Source: Xaviernesmea oryzae (GTDB lineage: Bacteria; Pseudomonadota; Alphaproteobacteria; Rhizobiales; Rhizobiaceae). Taken from it: 64,000 nucleotides of DNA. The translations under genes and the position numbers were made by a program. The stretch is taken from the NCBI RefSeq assembly GCF_900109605.1, contig NZ_FOAM01000022.1:1-64000 (forward strand), written 5' to 3'. The first letter of the stretch is position 1. The number at the start of each line of letters is the position of its first letter. Positions 52,467 to 61,301 of this stretch are shown one piece after another. The notes below the pieces were generated by a model. That model worked only from the letters and a program-made list of their open reading frames with translations. It was not told the origin of the DNA and did no database searches.

Positions 52467-52865
52467 CTAGAGCCAAGTCTCTGCCCTCACCCCCGGCATG
52501 CGGATAAATTCCCCCATGGTGTTGGTCACAACAATCAGTCCTTCGCTACGCGCATGAGCACCAATCTGCATATCGTGAGGTCCACACGGCGTGCCGGCCC
52601 GCTCAAGTTCGGCACGGACCTGCGCATAATGCGAAGCCGCCTTTTCGCCGAATGGAATGATCTCCAGACGCGCTGCAAAATGCTCGATCCTGTTGAGGTT
52701 CTCGATCCGTCTGGCCGATTTTCCCGCGCCGTAGTGCAGTTCACCTAAGGTGATGCTCGAAATGCAAAGCTGCTCGGCCAACGCATTGAAGCGATCGCGC
52801 AAATCCAATGGCAAATTCTTCATGACATAGATGCAGATGTTGGTATCCAGCATGTAGGTCAGCAT
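52467..52865 (-). CDS. vapC: VapC-type PIN-domain ribonuclease toxin
   Basis: 132 aa. It has a PIN domain with the acidic catalytic residues expected: Asp in YMLDTNICIY (residue 7), Glu in TLGELHYGA, and Asp in GPHDMQIGAHA; the usual C-terminal T-N-T-x-E-F is present as TNTMGEF. Its start overlaps the antitoxin stop (TGATG). It cleaves tRNA or rRNA when released from VapB. Confidence 0.85.
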   Translation of the reverse strand: MLTYMLDTNICIYVMKNLPLDLRDRFNALAEQLCISSITLGELHYGAGKSARRIENLNRIEHFAARLEIIPFGEKAASHYAQVRAELERAGTPCGPHDMQIGAHARSEGLIVVTNTMGEFIRMPGVRAETWL

Positions 52866-53098
52866 CAGAAAGACTCGCGGACCTCTACATCAGGCTGATC
52901 ACGCTCGGGCAGGAAGTCTTCGCTGAGCCGGGTTCCATGTGTGAAGAAATCGTTCCAACGCTTGCCGTGTGGAACGATCACGCGTGCATGATTGATCTTC
53001 AAAACGTCGACCTGGTGGACATTGTCAGGAAAGGCAACCGCTTTGGGAAGGCGGACCGCTTGGCTGCGGTTGCTCGTGAACACCGTGGACTTGGTCAC
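52865..53098 (-). CDS. vapB: VapB-type antitoxin
   Basis: 77 aa from a GTG at 53098 with GAGGTGGAAG upstream, giving the normal VapB N-terminus (VTKSTVFTSNRSQAVRLPKA), an AbrB-like DNA-binding domain. The C-terminal half (DFFTHGTRLSEDFLPERDQ) is the toxin-binding tail. An ATG at 53161 would add 21 residues unlike the family and was rejected. It neutralises VapC and probably represses the pair. Confidence 0.8.
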   Translation of the reverse strand: MTKSTVFTSNRSQAVRLPKAVAFPDNVHQVDVLKINHARVIVPHGKRWNDFFTHGTRLSEDFLPERDQPDVEVRESF

Positions 53099-53348
53099 CG
53101 CTTCCACCTCGCTGTGATATCCAATTGGGATATACGCAACATTTTCTTGCTTTTTAGGCAATGGGTCGCCGCGATTGATCGCCGCCGGCTGGCATAAAGC
53201 CTTATCCGTAAGCTAAATAAAACCATTGTGATCGACTGAAACACACCGGCGCTTTTGACAGGCTGGGCGGGACATGGCTCTATGCCACGGGTGAAAGACA
53301 TGGGTGACGTACCATGCAGATCAGCTGGGGACAGTGGCGCGAACCGAC

Positions 53349-54236
53349 ATGAAGCAGGACCATAGGGAGCGCGATGCCTTCGGCTGTCCGCTGGCAAATC
53401 TGGCCGATGATGCAGCGCTTCTGGGCGCCGACATCCGCTTTTACCGCAAGCGGGCAGTGCATCCGCCGGAAGGTTTGGTCGCGACACCGGGCACCGCGCG
53501 CGGCACGCTGATCGGTCTTTCCGTCAAGCCAGGCCATTACAGACGCATCCACCACGCCCATCATGCGAGCCAGCACGACTTCGGCGAAAACGGCGTTTAT
53601 ATCCGCCGCTTCAGCGATCCCTACAAAGCGGAATTGTCGGGCTCGTTCGATTTCATTCTGATGGAAATTTCGCCGGCCGGTCTGGAGCGCATCGCGGATG
53701 GAGCGGATTGTGCTGCTCTGGCAGCGCTGGCGGATGTCACGGGCGAGGACGATCCGGTGCTGGGCGGCCTGGCGCGGGCCTTGTTTGCCAGCGCTGGCGG
53801 CGGCGCGGTCCCCTCCCCGCTTTTTGTCGAGCAGATGGCGGCGGCCATCGGCACACATCTCGTCACCCGTTATGGCGACCGCAGGCGTGGCACGCCCCGC
53901 GGGCGGCGGCTGTCGACACGCCAAGCGGCAGAGGTCCAGGACATGCTGCGCGCGCGGCTGGCGGGGGATGTTTGCATCGACACGTTGGCTGCGGCCTGCA
54001 AGCTCTCGCGCAGCACCTTCCTGCGCGCCTTTCGCGAAACGACCGGGCGCACGCCGCATAATTTCCTGATCGAGCAGCGGATCGACAAGGCGCGCGACCT
54101 CTTGCTGAACAGCGCCGCGTCGCTGAGCGAGATCGCACGTGACTGCGGCTTTTCCGATCAGGCGCATTTCAGCCGCGTCTTCGCCGCCCGCCTCGGCGCG
54201 CCGCCCAGCGTCTGGCGGCGCAACCGGCTGGCCTGA
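53349..54236 (+). CDS. AraC-family regulator
   Basis: 295 aa from the ATG at 53349; a GTG at 53304 is an alternative. The N-terminal sensor domain has no obvious family; the C-terminal AraC double HTH is clear (IDTLAAACKLSRSTFLRAFR and LSEIARDCGFSDQAHFSRVF). It is convergent to the hydrolase cluster, so it may control that cluster or vapBC's neighbourhood; no operator was identified. Confidence 0.8.
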   Translation: MKQDHRERDAFGCPLANLADDAALLGADIRFYRKRAVHPPEGLVATPGTARGTLIGLSVKPGHYRRIHHAHHASQHDFGENGVYIRRFSDPYKAELSGSFDFILMEISPAGLERIADGADCAALAALADVTGEDDPVLGGLARALFASAGGGAVPSPLFVEQMAAAIGTHLVTRYGDRRRGTPRGRRLSTRQAAEVQDMLRARLAGDVCIDTLAAACKLSRSTFLRAFRETTGRTPHNFLIEQRIDKARDLLLNSAASLSEIARDCGFSDQAHFSRVFAARLGAPPSVWRRNRLA

Positions 54237-54344
54237 TGGCCGCATGGAGGTGGTTCGAGCGCAGCGATCGCCAGGACAGCTGCTTTGCCCGACACAGGTT
54301 ACGGCAGGCGGAGAGATCGAAGTTTGCCCCTCCGCCTGGGTCGA

Positions 54345-55316
54345 TCAGCCCTTGATGAAGGCCAGGAGGTCGGCGTTCAGCACGTCGACATTGACGGTCA
54401 GCATGCCGTGCGAGAAGCCGGGATAGGTCTTCAGCGTGCCGTTCTTCAAAAGCTTGATCGACTTGTGGGCGGCATCGGCGATCGGCACGATCTGGTCGTC
54501 CTCGCCGTGCAGCACCAAGGTCGGCACGGTGATGGCCTTGAGATCCTCGGTCTGGTCGGTTTCCGAGAAAGCCTTGATCCCGTCGTAATGCGCCTTGGCG
54601 CTGCCGATCATGCCCTGGCGCCACCAATTCTGGATCACGCCCTCATGCACGGTCGCACCATCCCGGTTGAAACCGTAGAAGGGGCCCGCCGGAACATCGC
54701 GGAAAAATTGCGCGCGGTTGGCGGCAAGTGCCGAACGGAAGCCGTCGAAAACCTCCAGCGGCAGGCCCTCCGGATTGGCGTCGGTCTTCAGCATCAGCGG
54801 CGGGACGGCGGAGACCAGAACGGCCTTGGCCACGCGGCCGGCCGGCTCACCATGCTTGGCGACATAGCGGGCGACTTCGCCGCCGCCGGTGGAGTGGCCG
54901 ATATGGACGGCATTCTTCAGATCGAGCGCCTCGACCACGGCAAAGGCGTCGGCGGCATAATGGTCCATGTCGTGCCCGTCGGAAACCTGGGCAGAGCGAC
55001 CATGGCCACGGCGGTCATGCGCGACAACGCGGAAACCCTTCGACAGGAAGAACAGCATCTGCGCGTCCCAATCGTCGGACGATAGCGGCCAGCCGTGATG
55101 GAACATGATCGGCTGGGCGTCCTTCGGGCCCCAGTCCTTGTAGAAGATCTCGGTGCCGTCCTTGGTGGTCACAAAACCCATGGTCGTTTCTCCATGTTCA
55201 GGGTTGGTAGGTGTGGCTGCGAATGAAACCGAAGCTGGAAAGACCGCGCCGGCCGTGAAAGCGGCGCTGGCGATCAGAAGGTTGCGGCGGGTGAGGCTGG
55301 CCGGATCATCGGTCAT
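54345..55316 (-). CDS. Alpha/beta hydrolase, non-haem chloroperoxidase-like, with Tat-type leader
   Basis: 323 aa from the ATG at 55316 (AAGGACACG upstream). The N-terminus LTRRNLLIASAAFTAGAVF looks like a Tat signal. The core is the chloroperoxidase/arylesterase family: FHHGWPLSSDDWD, nucleophile elbow GHSTGGGEVARY with Ser, and catalytic His in PGFSHGMLTVNVD. A second ATG at 55181 has GGAGAAACG upstream and would give the 278-aa cytoplasmic form normal for the family. It could be an esterase or perhydrolase. Last gene of the hydrolase cluster. Confidence 0.8.
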   Translation of the reverse strand: MTDDPASLTRRNLLIASAAFTAGAVFPASVSFAATPTNPEHGETTMGFVTTKDGTEIFYKDWGPKDAQPIMFHHGWPLSSDDWDAQMLFFLSKGFRVVAHDRRGHGRSAQVSDGHDMDHYAADAFAVVEALDLKNAVHIGHSTGGGEVARYVAKHGEPAGRVAKAVLVSAVPPLMLKTDANPEGLPLEVFDGFRSALAANRAQFFRDVPAGPFYGFNRDGATVHEGVIQNWWRQGMIGSAKAHYDGIKAFSETDQTEDLKAITVPTLVLHGEDDQIVPIADAAHKSIKLLKNGTLKTYPGFSHGMLTVNVDVLNADLLAFIKG

Positions 55317-55345
55317 GGCGTGTCCTTGAAGAGAGGCTATCATGG

Positions 55346-56980
55346 TCATGTCTCGCCGCGCATCTTGCCAGGCCGATCGATGGCCAGAAGATGCCGCACG
55401 ACGGGGCTTTGCGTGCCGGTGTGATGGGCCAAAACCTCTGCCTGGAGATCGGCATCGGCCTTGGACACACGCCGGTGCTGGCGTAGATGCTCGGCCCAGG
55501 ATTCGACCATGAACCACTCGACCATCACCTCGGGATCGGCGGCGTCTTCGGTCACGCTCCAGCCATAGGCCCCGTCGCGCCGCCGCTCTTCCGAGAAGCG
55601 ATTGAGCGCCTCCAAGAACGGGCCGCGCCGGTCGCGTGGCACGCGATATTCGATCAGGATGATCACCGGGCCGCGATCATGGGCGACAGGATCGGCCACC
55701 AGCGGTTCGGGCCAATGGTTCGAGGGCACGAGATCGGCCTCGCCCTGCGGCAACTTCACCCGGTGCATGAAGAGGGCGGCAAGGGTGAGAGCGGCAGCAC
55801 CGATCAGAAGCGTCGCCGGCACGCCGGCCGCCTGCCCCACCGCACCCCAGCCGAGGCTGCCGGCGGTCATCGCGCCGTTGAACACCGTGAGATAGACGGC
55901 AAGGCCGCGCCCGCGCACCCAATTGGGCAGAATGGCCTGGGCGGCGCCATTGAGCGTGGTGAGTGCGGTGATCCAGGAGGCGCCGAGAAATAGCAGCAGC
56001 ACGACCGCTAGCGCCTTGGGCGGCGAGAAGGTCAGTGCCGCCATGACCACAGCCGCCACCAGCGCCGCGCCGAGCAGCAGGCCATCGGCATCGACGCGGG
56101 CGCGCAGGCGCGGCATGACGAGCGCGCCGCCGATCGCCCCGGCACCGACCGCGCCGAGCAGGATGCCGTAGAAGCCGGCATCGCCCTGCAACTGGTTCCG
56201 GGCCACCAGCGGAAGGAGCGCCCAGATGGCACTGGAAAAGGCGAAGAAGATCGCAGCGCGGATCAGCACGCGGTGCAGCGGCCTGCTGGCGCGGGCATAG
56301 CGCATGCCGGCGCGGAAGGCGCCGAAGAAGCCTTCCGAGAGCGCATCGTCCGCATTCTTCGGCCGGGGCCACCAGAGCAAGGCAGCGATGACGGCGACAT
56401 AGCTCGCGACATCGGCCCCATAGGTGACTGCCGCGCCGAAGCTTGCCAAAAGTAGACCGCCGGCAGCCGGGCCGATCGAGCGGGCAATGTTGATCCCAAG
56501 CGAATTCAGGGCCACCGCCGCCTTCACCTCGCCGCGATCGACCAGTTCCGGCACGATGGCCTGCCAGGTCGGCCCCATCAGCGCCGCGCCGACGCCGCCG
56601 AGGAAGGTGAGCGCGATCAGCGCGCTGACCGACATCAACCCGCTTATCGACAAGAGCATCAGCGTGATGCTGACGGAACCGAGCAGGATCTGGACGGCAA
56701 TCAGAAATTTGCGACGGTCGAGAATATCCGAGAGCACGCCGGCGGGAATGGCGAGCAGGAAGATCGGCAGTGTGCCGGCCGCCTGGACCAGCGCCACGGC
56801 AGCCGGTGCGGCCGACAGATCGGTCATCAGCCAGGCGCTGGCGACATCGCGCATGAAGCTGCCGGTATTGCCAAGCACCGTGGCAGCCCAGAGCACCGCA
56901 AAGACCGGCTGGCGCAGCGGACCCAGGCTGCCGGGGGATGGGGCGCTTGCCGGCGGCGTTGAATTGGGCGCAGCGCTCAT
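55346..56980 (-). CDS. MFS transporter (EntS-like) fused to an ABM-like domain
   Basis: 544 aa. Residues about 20-430 form a twelve-helix MFS_3 carrier (LRQPVFAVLWAATVLGNTGS, DILDRRKFLIAVQ). The last about 95 residues (PVIILIEYRVPRDRRGPFLE, then VSKADADLQAE) resemble an antibiotic-biosynthesis monooxygenase (dimeric alpha/beta barrel) domain on the cytoplasmic side. This fusion is known in MFS_3 proteins. The substrate is unknown. It overlaps the DoxX gene by 4 bp. Confidence 0.85.
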   Translation of the reverse strand: MSAAPNSTPPASAPSPGSLGPLRQPVFAVLWAATVLGNTGSFMRDVASAWLMTDLSAAPAAVALVQAAGTLPIFLLAIPAGVLSDILDRRKFLIAVQILLGSVSITLMLLSISGLMSVSALIALTFLGGVGAALMGPTWQAIVPELVDRGEVKAAVALNSLGINIARSIGPAAGGLLLASFGAAVTYGADVASYVAVIAALLWWPRPKNADDALSEGFFGAFRAGMRYARASRPLHRVLIRAAIFFAFSSAIWALLPLVARNQLQGDAGFYGILLGAVGAGAIGGALVMPRLRARVDADGLLLGAALVAAVVMAALTFSPPKALAVVLLLFLGASWITALTTLNGAAQAILPNWVRGRGLAVYLTVFNGAMTAGSLGWGAVGQAAGVPATLLIGAAALTLAALFMHRVKLPQGEADLVPSNHWPEPLVADPVAHDRGPVIILIEYRVPRDRRGPFLEALNRFSEERRRDGAYGWSVTEDAADPEVMVEWFMVESWAEHLRQHRRVSKADADLQAEVLAHHTGTQSPVVRHLLAIDRPGKMRGET

Positions 56981-57414
56981 GGCCGGTTCCCCGCCTTCGC
57001 GCGATCGGCAATCGCCACCAGGACGAAGGCACCGACCAGACCGAGATGTTCGAAGAAGCCGTTCGCCATCATCATGCGCTCCATGCCCACGGGCAGCTCC
57101 CAGAAGCGGAAGGCGAGAAAGGTGGCGAGGAGCGTGAAGCCAGCGAGCGCCAAGGCACCGAGCCAGCGCAGGACGCCCGACAGCACCAGCGCTGACATGG
57201 CCAGCTCGAAGGCGATGACGCCGACGGCAAAGAGCGGCGCCGGCTGCAAGCCGAAATGGGCCATCTCCGCCAGCGCGCCGTTAAAGTCGAAGAGCTTGGT
57301 GAGCGCGCCCTGCAGATAGGCCGAGCATAGCCCTAGGAGGGCGAGGAAGGTCAGGAGGGGCGAGGCCAGCAGGCCGGCGAGCGGCCGAGGGGGCGTGAGC
57401 GTGCGGTGGATCAT
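56977..57414 (-). CDS. DoxX-family membrane protein
   Basis: 145 aa with four membrane segments and the DoxX-like stretch GALTKLFDFNGALAEMAHFG. Members associate with redox or quinone processes, but this one's role is not known. It overlaps the MFS gene and follows the amidohydrolase by 3 bp, so it belongs to the same transcript. Confidence 0.8.
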   Translation of the reverse strand: MIHRTLTPPRPLAGLLASPLLTFLALLGLCSAYLQGALTKLFDFNGALAEMAHFGLQPAPLFAVGVIAFELAMSALVLSGVLRWLGALALAGFTLLATFLAFRFWELPVGMERMMMANGFFEHLGLVGAFVLVAIADRAKAGNRP

Positions 57415-57417
57415 GGA

Positions 57418-59295
57418 TCACACCGCCCAGCAGGCGCAGCCGAGCGCGCCGAAGAAGCCCTTGAGATCGCCGACCGGCAGGCTCGAGCCCCAGGCGGCCG
57501 CATGGTCGTGGCCATGAACGCCGCAGCTCTGCGCACAGCCACAGCCGGCAATGGCCTTTCGCCGCAGCGACTGGCGGCCGGCGCCCTCCGGCTCGCCCCA
57601 GGCGGCATAGCCACCGAAGCGATTGACCGGCGACCAGTCCGGCATCGCAGGCGGCAGCGGATTGTCATCCAGCGCAGCAAAATCGCCGGCGCCATAGACG
57701 ACACGCCCGCCGACCATGGTGAGATCGGAGGTCAGGAAGGAAATCTCATCCTCGGCGCAGGCGAAGAAATCCATGTCCGGCACGATGAGATCCGCCAGCT
57801 GCCCTGCCGCGATACGACCCTTGCGGCCGACTTCATTGGAAAACCAGGCGACGTGCTCCGTCCACATTCTCAGCGCCGTTTCCCGGTCCAGGCAATTGGC
57901 GCGGGGATAGAGCGAGAGGCCGCCGACGGTCTTGCCCGTGATCATCCAGGCGAGCGAAACCCAAGGATTATAGGAGGCGACGCGGGTGGCGTCCGTGCCT
58001 GCGGAAACGGGCACGCCCTTTTCCAGCATGCGCGCCACCGGCGGTGTGGCTTCGGCCGCTCGAAGGCCATAGCGCTCGACGAAATATTCGCCCTGATAGG
58101 CCATGCGGTGCTGCACGGCGATGCCGCCGCCAAGTTCGGCGATGCGGTCGATCGAGCGCTCGGAAATGGTCTCGGCATGGTCGAAGAACCAGTTGAGCCC
58201 GGCAAGCGGGATGTCCCGGTCGACCTTCTCGAAGACATCGAGCGCACGCGAGATCGTCTCGTCATAGGTGGCGTGCAGCCGCCAGGGCCAGCGGTTTTCG
58301 GCAAGGATGCGCACCACGCCCTCCAGATCGGCCTCCATCTCAGGCGGCATGTCGGGCCTGGGCTCGCGGAAGTCTTCGAAGTCCGCAGCGGAGAAGACCA
58401 GCATCTCGCCCGCGCCATTGTGGCGGAAATAGTCGTCGCCCTGCTTGTAAGTGACCGAGGCCGTCCATTTGAGGAAGTCGTCCTTTTCCTCCTTCGGCTT
58501 CTGGGTGAAGAGATTATAGGCGAGACGCACGGTCATCTGGCCTTCGGCGGCCAGTTTCTCGATCACGGCATAGTCGTCGGGATAGTTCTGGAAGCCGCCA
58601 CCGGCATCGATGACGCTGGTGACGCCGAGCCGGTTGAGCTCGCGCATGAAATGGCGGGTGGAATTGACCTGATAGTCGAAGGGCAGCTTCGGCCCCTTGG
58701 CGAGCGTAGCATAGAGCAGGCCGGCGTTCGGGCGGGCGATCAGCATGCCAGTGGGATTGCCCGCGCTGTCGCGCTGGATCTCGCCGCCGGGCGGATTGGG
58801 CGTGTCGCGGGTGTAGCCGACAGCGCGCAGCGCGGCGCCGTTGAGCAGCGCGCGGTCATAGAGATGCAGCAGGAAGACGGGTGTATCGGGCGCCACGGCA
58901 TTGATCTCGTCGAGCGTCGGCAGGCGCGTCTCGGCGAATTGATGCTCGGTGAAGCCGCCGACAACCCGCACCCATTGCGGCGGCGGGGTGATGGCCACCT
59001 GACGCTTGAGCATGTCCATCGCATCGGCCAGCGAGCGCACGCCGTCCCAGCGCAGCTCCATGTTGAAATTCAGCCCGCCACGGATCACATGCGTGTGGTT
59101 GTCGCAAAGCCCCGGCAGAACGCGGCGGCCCTTGAGGTCGATGATCCGCGTGGCCGGACCGGTATGGACCATGATGTCCGCCTCCCGCCCCACGGCAAGG
59201 AATGCGCCATCGGCAATTGCCACGGCTTCGGCCTGCGGATTGGCGCGGTCGAGCGTGGTGAAGCGCCCGTTGCGCAGGATGATGTCAGCGGTCAT
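57418..59295 (-). CDS. Amidohydrolase (YtcJ-like, metal-dependent) with Cys/His-rich tail
   Basis: 625 aa. Metal-dependent hydrolase fold: metal-binding GLCDNHTHVIRGG, VTSVIDAGGG, HATYDETISRALD, FDHAETIS (metal His) and the catalytic Asp in SAGTDATRVAS. This is the YtcJ/amidohydrolase-3 group acting on N-acyl or formamide compounds. The last about 40 residues contain AGCGCAQSCGVHGHDH, an unusual Cys/His cluster outside the catalytic core that could bind a metal. It has no signal peptide. The gene is in the middle of the hydrolase operon. Confidence 0.85.
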   Translation of the reverse strand: MTADIILRNGRFTTLDRANPQAEAVAIADGAFLAVGREADIMVHTGPATRIIDLKGRRVLPGLCDNHTHVIRGGLNFNMELRWDGVRSLADAMDMLKRQVAITPPPQWVRVVGGFTEHQFAETRLPTLDEINAVAPDTPVFLLHLYDRALLNGAALRAVGYTRDTPNPPGGEIQRDSAGNPTGMLIARPNAGLLYATLAKGPKLPFDYQVNSTRHFMRELNRLGVTSVIDAGGGFQNYPDDYAVIEKLAAEGQMTVRLAYNLFTQKPKEEKDDFLKWTASVTYKQGDDYFRHNGAGEMLVFSAADFEDFREPRPDMPPEMEADLEGVVRILAENRWPWRLHATYDETISRALDVFEKVDRDIPLAGLNWFFDHAETISERSIDRIAELGGGIAVQHRMAYQGEYFVERYGLRAAEATPPVARMLEKGVPVSAGTDATRVASYNPWVSLAWMITGKTVGGLSLYPRANCLDRETALRMWTEHVAWFSNEVGRKGRIAAGQLADLIVPDMDFFACAEDEISFLTSDLTMVGGRVVYGAGDFAALDDNPLPPAMPDWSPVNRFGGYAAWGEPEGAGRQSLRRKAIAGCGCAQSCGVHGHDHAAAWGSSLPVGDLKGFFGALGCACWAV

Positions 59296-59378
59296 GGGAT
59301 GACCTCCTTGAATGGCGTGTTCCGGATAGCCCTATCCGGCCTGTCGGGCTTGCTCGGCAGGCCGATCGTGGTTCGGCA

Positions 59379-59639
59379 TCAGGAGGGCGTCCCCTGATCC
59401 GGCTTTTCGCCCTTGGGCAGATGGCCGAAGACATGCGGCTTCACATGGTGGCGCCAGGAGACCGCGACGGGATCGCGGTTCATCAGAGTTCTGGCGAGCG
59501 GCAGGATCTGCTCCCCGAGGAGAATGCCGAGCAGACCCACCAGCGCGACGACGGGCGGCGCGGGCGAGCGAACATTCAGCAGGCTGTAGATCAGCCCGAC
59601 GATCAAGCCCGCGCCAAGCGAGTAGAGATAGAGTTTCAT
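59379..59639 (-). CDS. XapX-domain small membrane protein
   Basis: 86 aa, two hydrophobic helices (MKLYLYSLGAGLIVGLIYSL and PPVVALVGLLGILLGEQILP), matching XapX (DUF1427) proteins, and a soluble basic His-containing tail (SWRHHVKPHVFGH). XapX proteins are often cotranscribed with amidohydrolases and isochorismatases, as here. The function is unknown. Confidence 0.75.
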   Translation of the reverse strand: MKLYLYSLGAGLIVGLIYSLLNVRSPAPPVVALVGLLGILLGEQILPLARTLMNRDPVAVSWRHHVKPHVFGHLPKGEKPDQGTPS

Positions 59640-59714
59640 GACAGCTTTCTCGTTCTGGCAGGGTTCTGCGGCAGTCGGCGGAGAGGGTGTTTCCGTCCCC
59701 GCCGATCCGTTGTT

Positions 59715-60422
59715 TCAGCCGGCGGCAACAGCGGCGACCGCGTCCAGCAGCACCTCGACCACCGCGTCGGGATGCGAAAGCAGCGGCAGATGGCTGGACG
59801 CGATCTCGGTTGCGCGCGCGTTCAGCCTCTCGACCAGTTGGCGCTGCAGCGCCGTGCTGACGGCGCGGTCCTCGCTGCACAGCACGTACCAGACAGGCCG
59901 GTCCTTCCAGGCGGCTTTGCTCACCTTGTCAGAGAAGGTCTGTCCCCCAAGCGGCGGCTGGCTTGCCCAGAGCACCAGCGCGTCCTCTTGTGGCAAATCC
60001 TGCGCCACGCATTCGGTCCAGCCTTTGGCGCTCATCCAATATTGACCGAACGAGTCCTGGCTAACCTCCGCCAGCCCCGGTGGTGCAGGATGAGCGGCCA
60101 CCTGATCGCCGGTGGACTGGCCGACATCGGGCGCAAAGGCTGCGATGTAGACAAGCGCTTTTACCTTCGCATCCGCCCCGGCCTCGGTGATCACCGTACC
60201 GCCCCAGCTATGGCCGACCAGCACCACCGGGCCTTCCACGCGGGCCAGAACCCGGCGCACGGCCTCGACATCGTCGGCGAGCGAACTGGTCGGATTTTGC
60301 ACGGCGAGAACATTCACGCCTTTAGCCTGCAGGCGCGCGATCACCGCCCGCCAGCTAGAGGCATCCGCCCAAGCGCCATGGACGAGAACCACGGTTACAC
60401 CATCCTGCGACTTGTCACTCAT
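59715..60422 (-). CDS. Alpha/beta hydrolase
   Basis: 235 aa, AAGGAGGAAT upstream of the ATG. Oxyanion-hole region VLVHGAWADASSW, nucleophile elbow VGHSWGGTV and catalytic His region SSHLPLLSHPDAV. Close to salicylate-esterase/hydroxynitrile-lyase-like (AB hydrolase 6) proteins. The substrate is unknown. Cytoplasmic. Confidence 0.85.
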   Translation of the reverse strand: MSDKSQDGVTVVLVHGAWADASSWRAVIARLQAKGVNVLAVQNPTSSLADDVEAVRRVLARVEGPVVLVGHSWGGTVITEAGADAKVKALVYIAAFAPDVGQSTGDQVAAHPAPPGLAEVSQDSFGQYWMSAKGWTECVAQDLPQEDALVLWASQPPLGGQTFSDKVSKAAWKDRPVWYVLCSEDRAVSTALQRQLVERLNARATEIASSHLPLLSHPDAVVEVLLDAVAAVAAG

Positions 60423-60505
60423 GCCCCATTCCTCCTTGTCGATTCACAGCGGGAGACAGCGCCGGCCCGGCGGATTGTGCCGACGCCGGCCTCATTGGCG
60501 TTCGC

Positions 60506-61162
60506 TCAATGGCCCTCGGAGGCGCCGAACATGGTCTTGGCGTAGATAATTCCCAGACCGTAAGCGCCGCCGAACTTTCGGGCGATGCCGGTGGTCATCT
60601 CATAGGTGCCGGTGCGGGCCCAGTCGCGCTGCAGTTCCAGCAGATATTGCAGCGAGGTCATCGGGCGCACGCCCGCCTGGACCATGCGCTCCATGGCCCG
60701 CTCATGCGCTTCCTCGGAAATATCGCCGCAGGCATCGGCGATCACATAGGTCTCGAAGCCCTGATCGAGCGCGGACAGCGTAGGGCCGACGATGCAGACG
60801 GAGGTCCATAGACCGCAGAAGACCAGGCGCTTGCGGCCGATGCGGTTGACCTCGTCGATCACGGCGGCATCTTCCCAGGTGTTCATCGAGGTGCGATCGA
60901 GCAACGGCTGGCCGGGGAAGGCATCGGTGATCTCGTTGAACATCGGCCCGGAAAAGGTCTTCTCCGCGACCGTCGTCAAAATGGTGGGCACGCCGAAGCC
61001 CTTCGCGCCATTGGCGACAAGCGCGGCATTGTTGCGCAGGTTCACCGCGTCGATCGACTTGGTGGCAAACGACATCTGTGACTGGAAATCGATCATGATC
61101 AGGGCGTGATCATCGGGCGAAATCAACAGCGGACCGGGAATCGGGGTGGCGTTGACGGTCAT
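60506..61162 (-). CDS. Isochorismatase-family hydrolase
   Basis: 218 aa from the ATG at 61162 (GGAGGG upstream). The catalytic triad is visible: Asp in LIMIDFQSQM, Lys in AEKTFSGP, Cys in LWTSVCIVGPTLSAL. The family cleaves amide or vinyl-ether bonds (nicotinamidase- and YcaC-like). It is the first gene of the hydrolase operon, downstream of its AraC regulator by 139 bp. Confidence 0.9.
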   Translation of the reverse strand: MTVNATPIPGPLLISPDDHALIMIDFQSQMSFATKSIDAVNLRNNAALVANGAKGFGVPTILTTVAEKTFSGPMFNEITDAFPGQPLLDRTSMNTWEDAAVIDEVNRIGRKRLVFCGLWTSVCIVGPTLSALDQGFETYVIADACGDISEEAHERAMERMVQAGVRPMTSLQYLLELQRDWARTGTYEMTTGIARKFGGAYGLGIIYAKTMFGASEGH

Positions 61163-61301
61163 CTGTCCCTCCATTTGAGTGGTGTCGGGGCGCATCTTTA
61201 ATGGCCGGCGGAGGGAATTCTTGTCGGGAAGTCGGGCGTTTTGAACAATCGAACCGCGAAGGCGCGGATGGCAACAGGTTGTCGAAAACGCCCGATCGCG
61301 C

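Noticed and set aside
52330-52480. Short plus-strand frame (about 48 codons) before vapC
   Set aside because: No ribosome-binding site, no protein-like composition or domain.
57406-59397. 663-codon open frame on the plus strand opposite the amidohydrolase
   Set aside because: Shadow frame in high-GC DNA; the minus-strand product has clear catalytic motifs.
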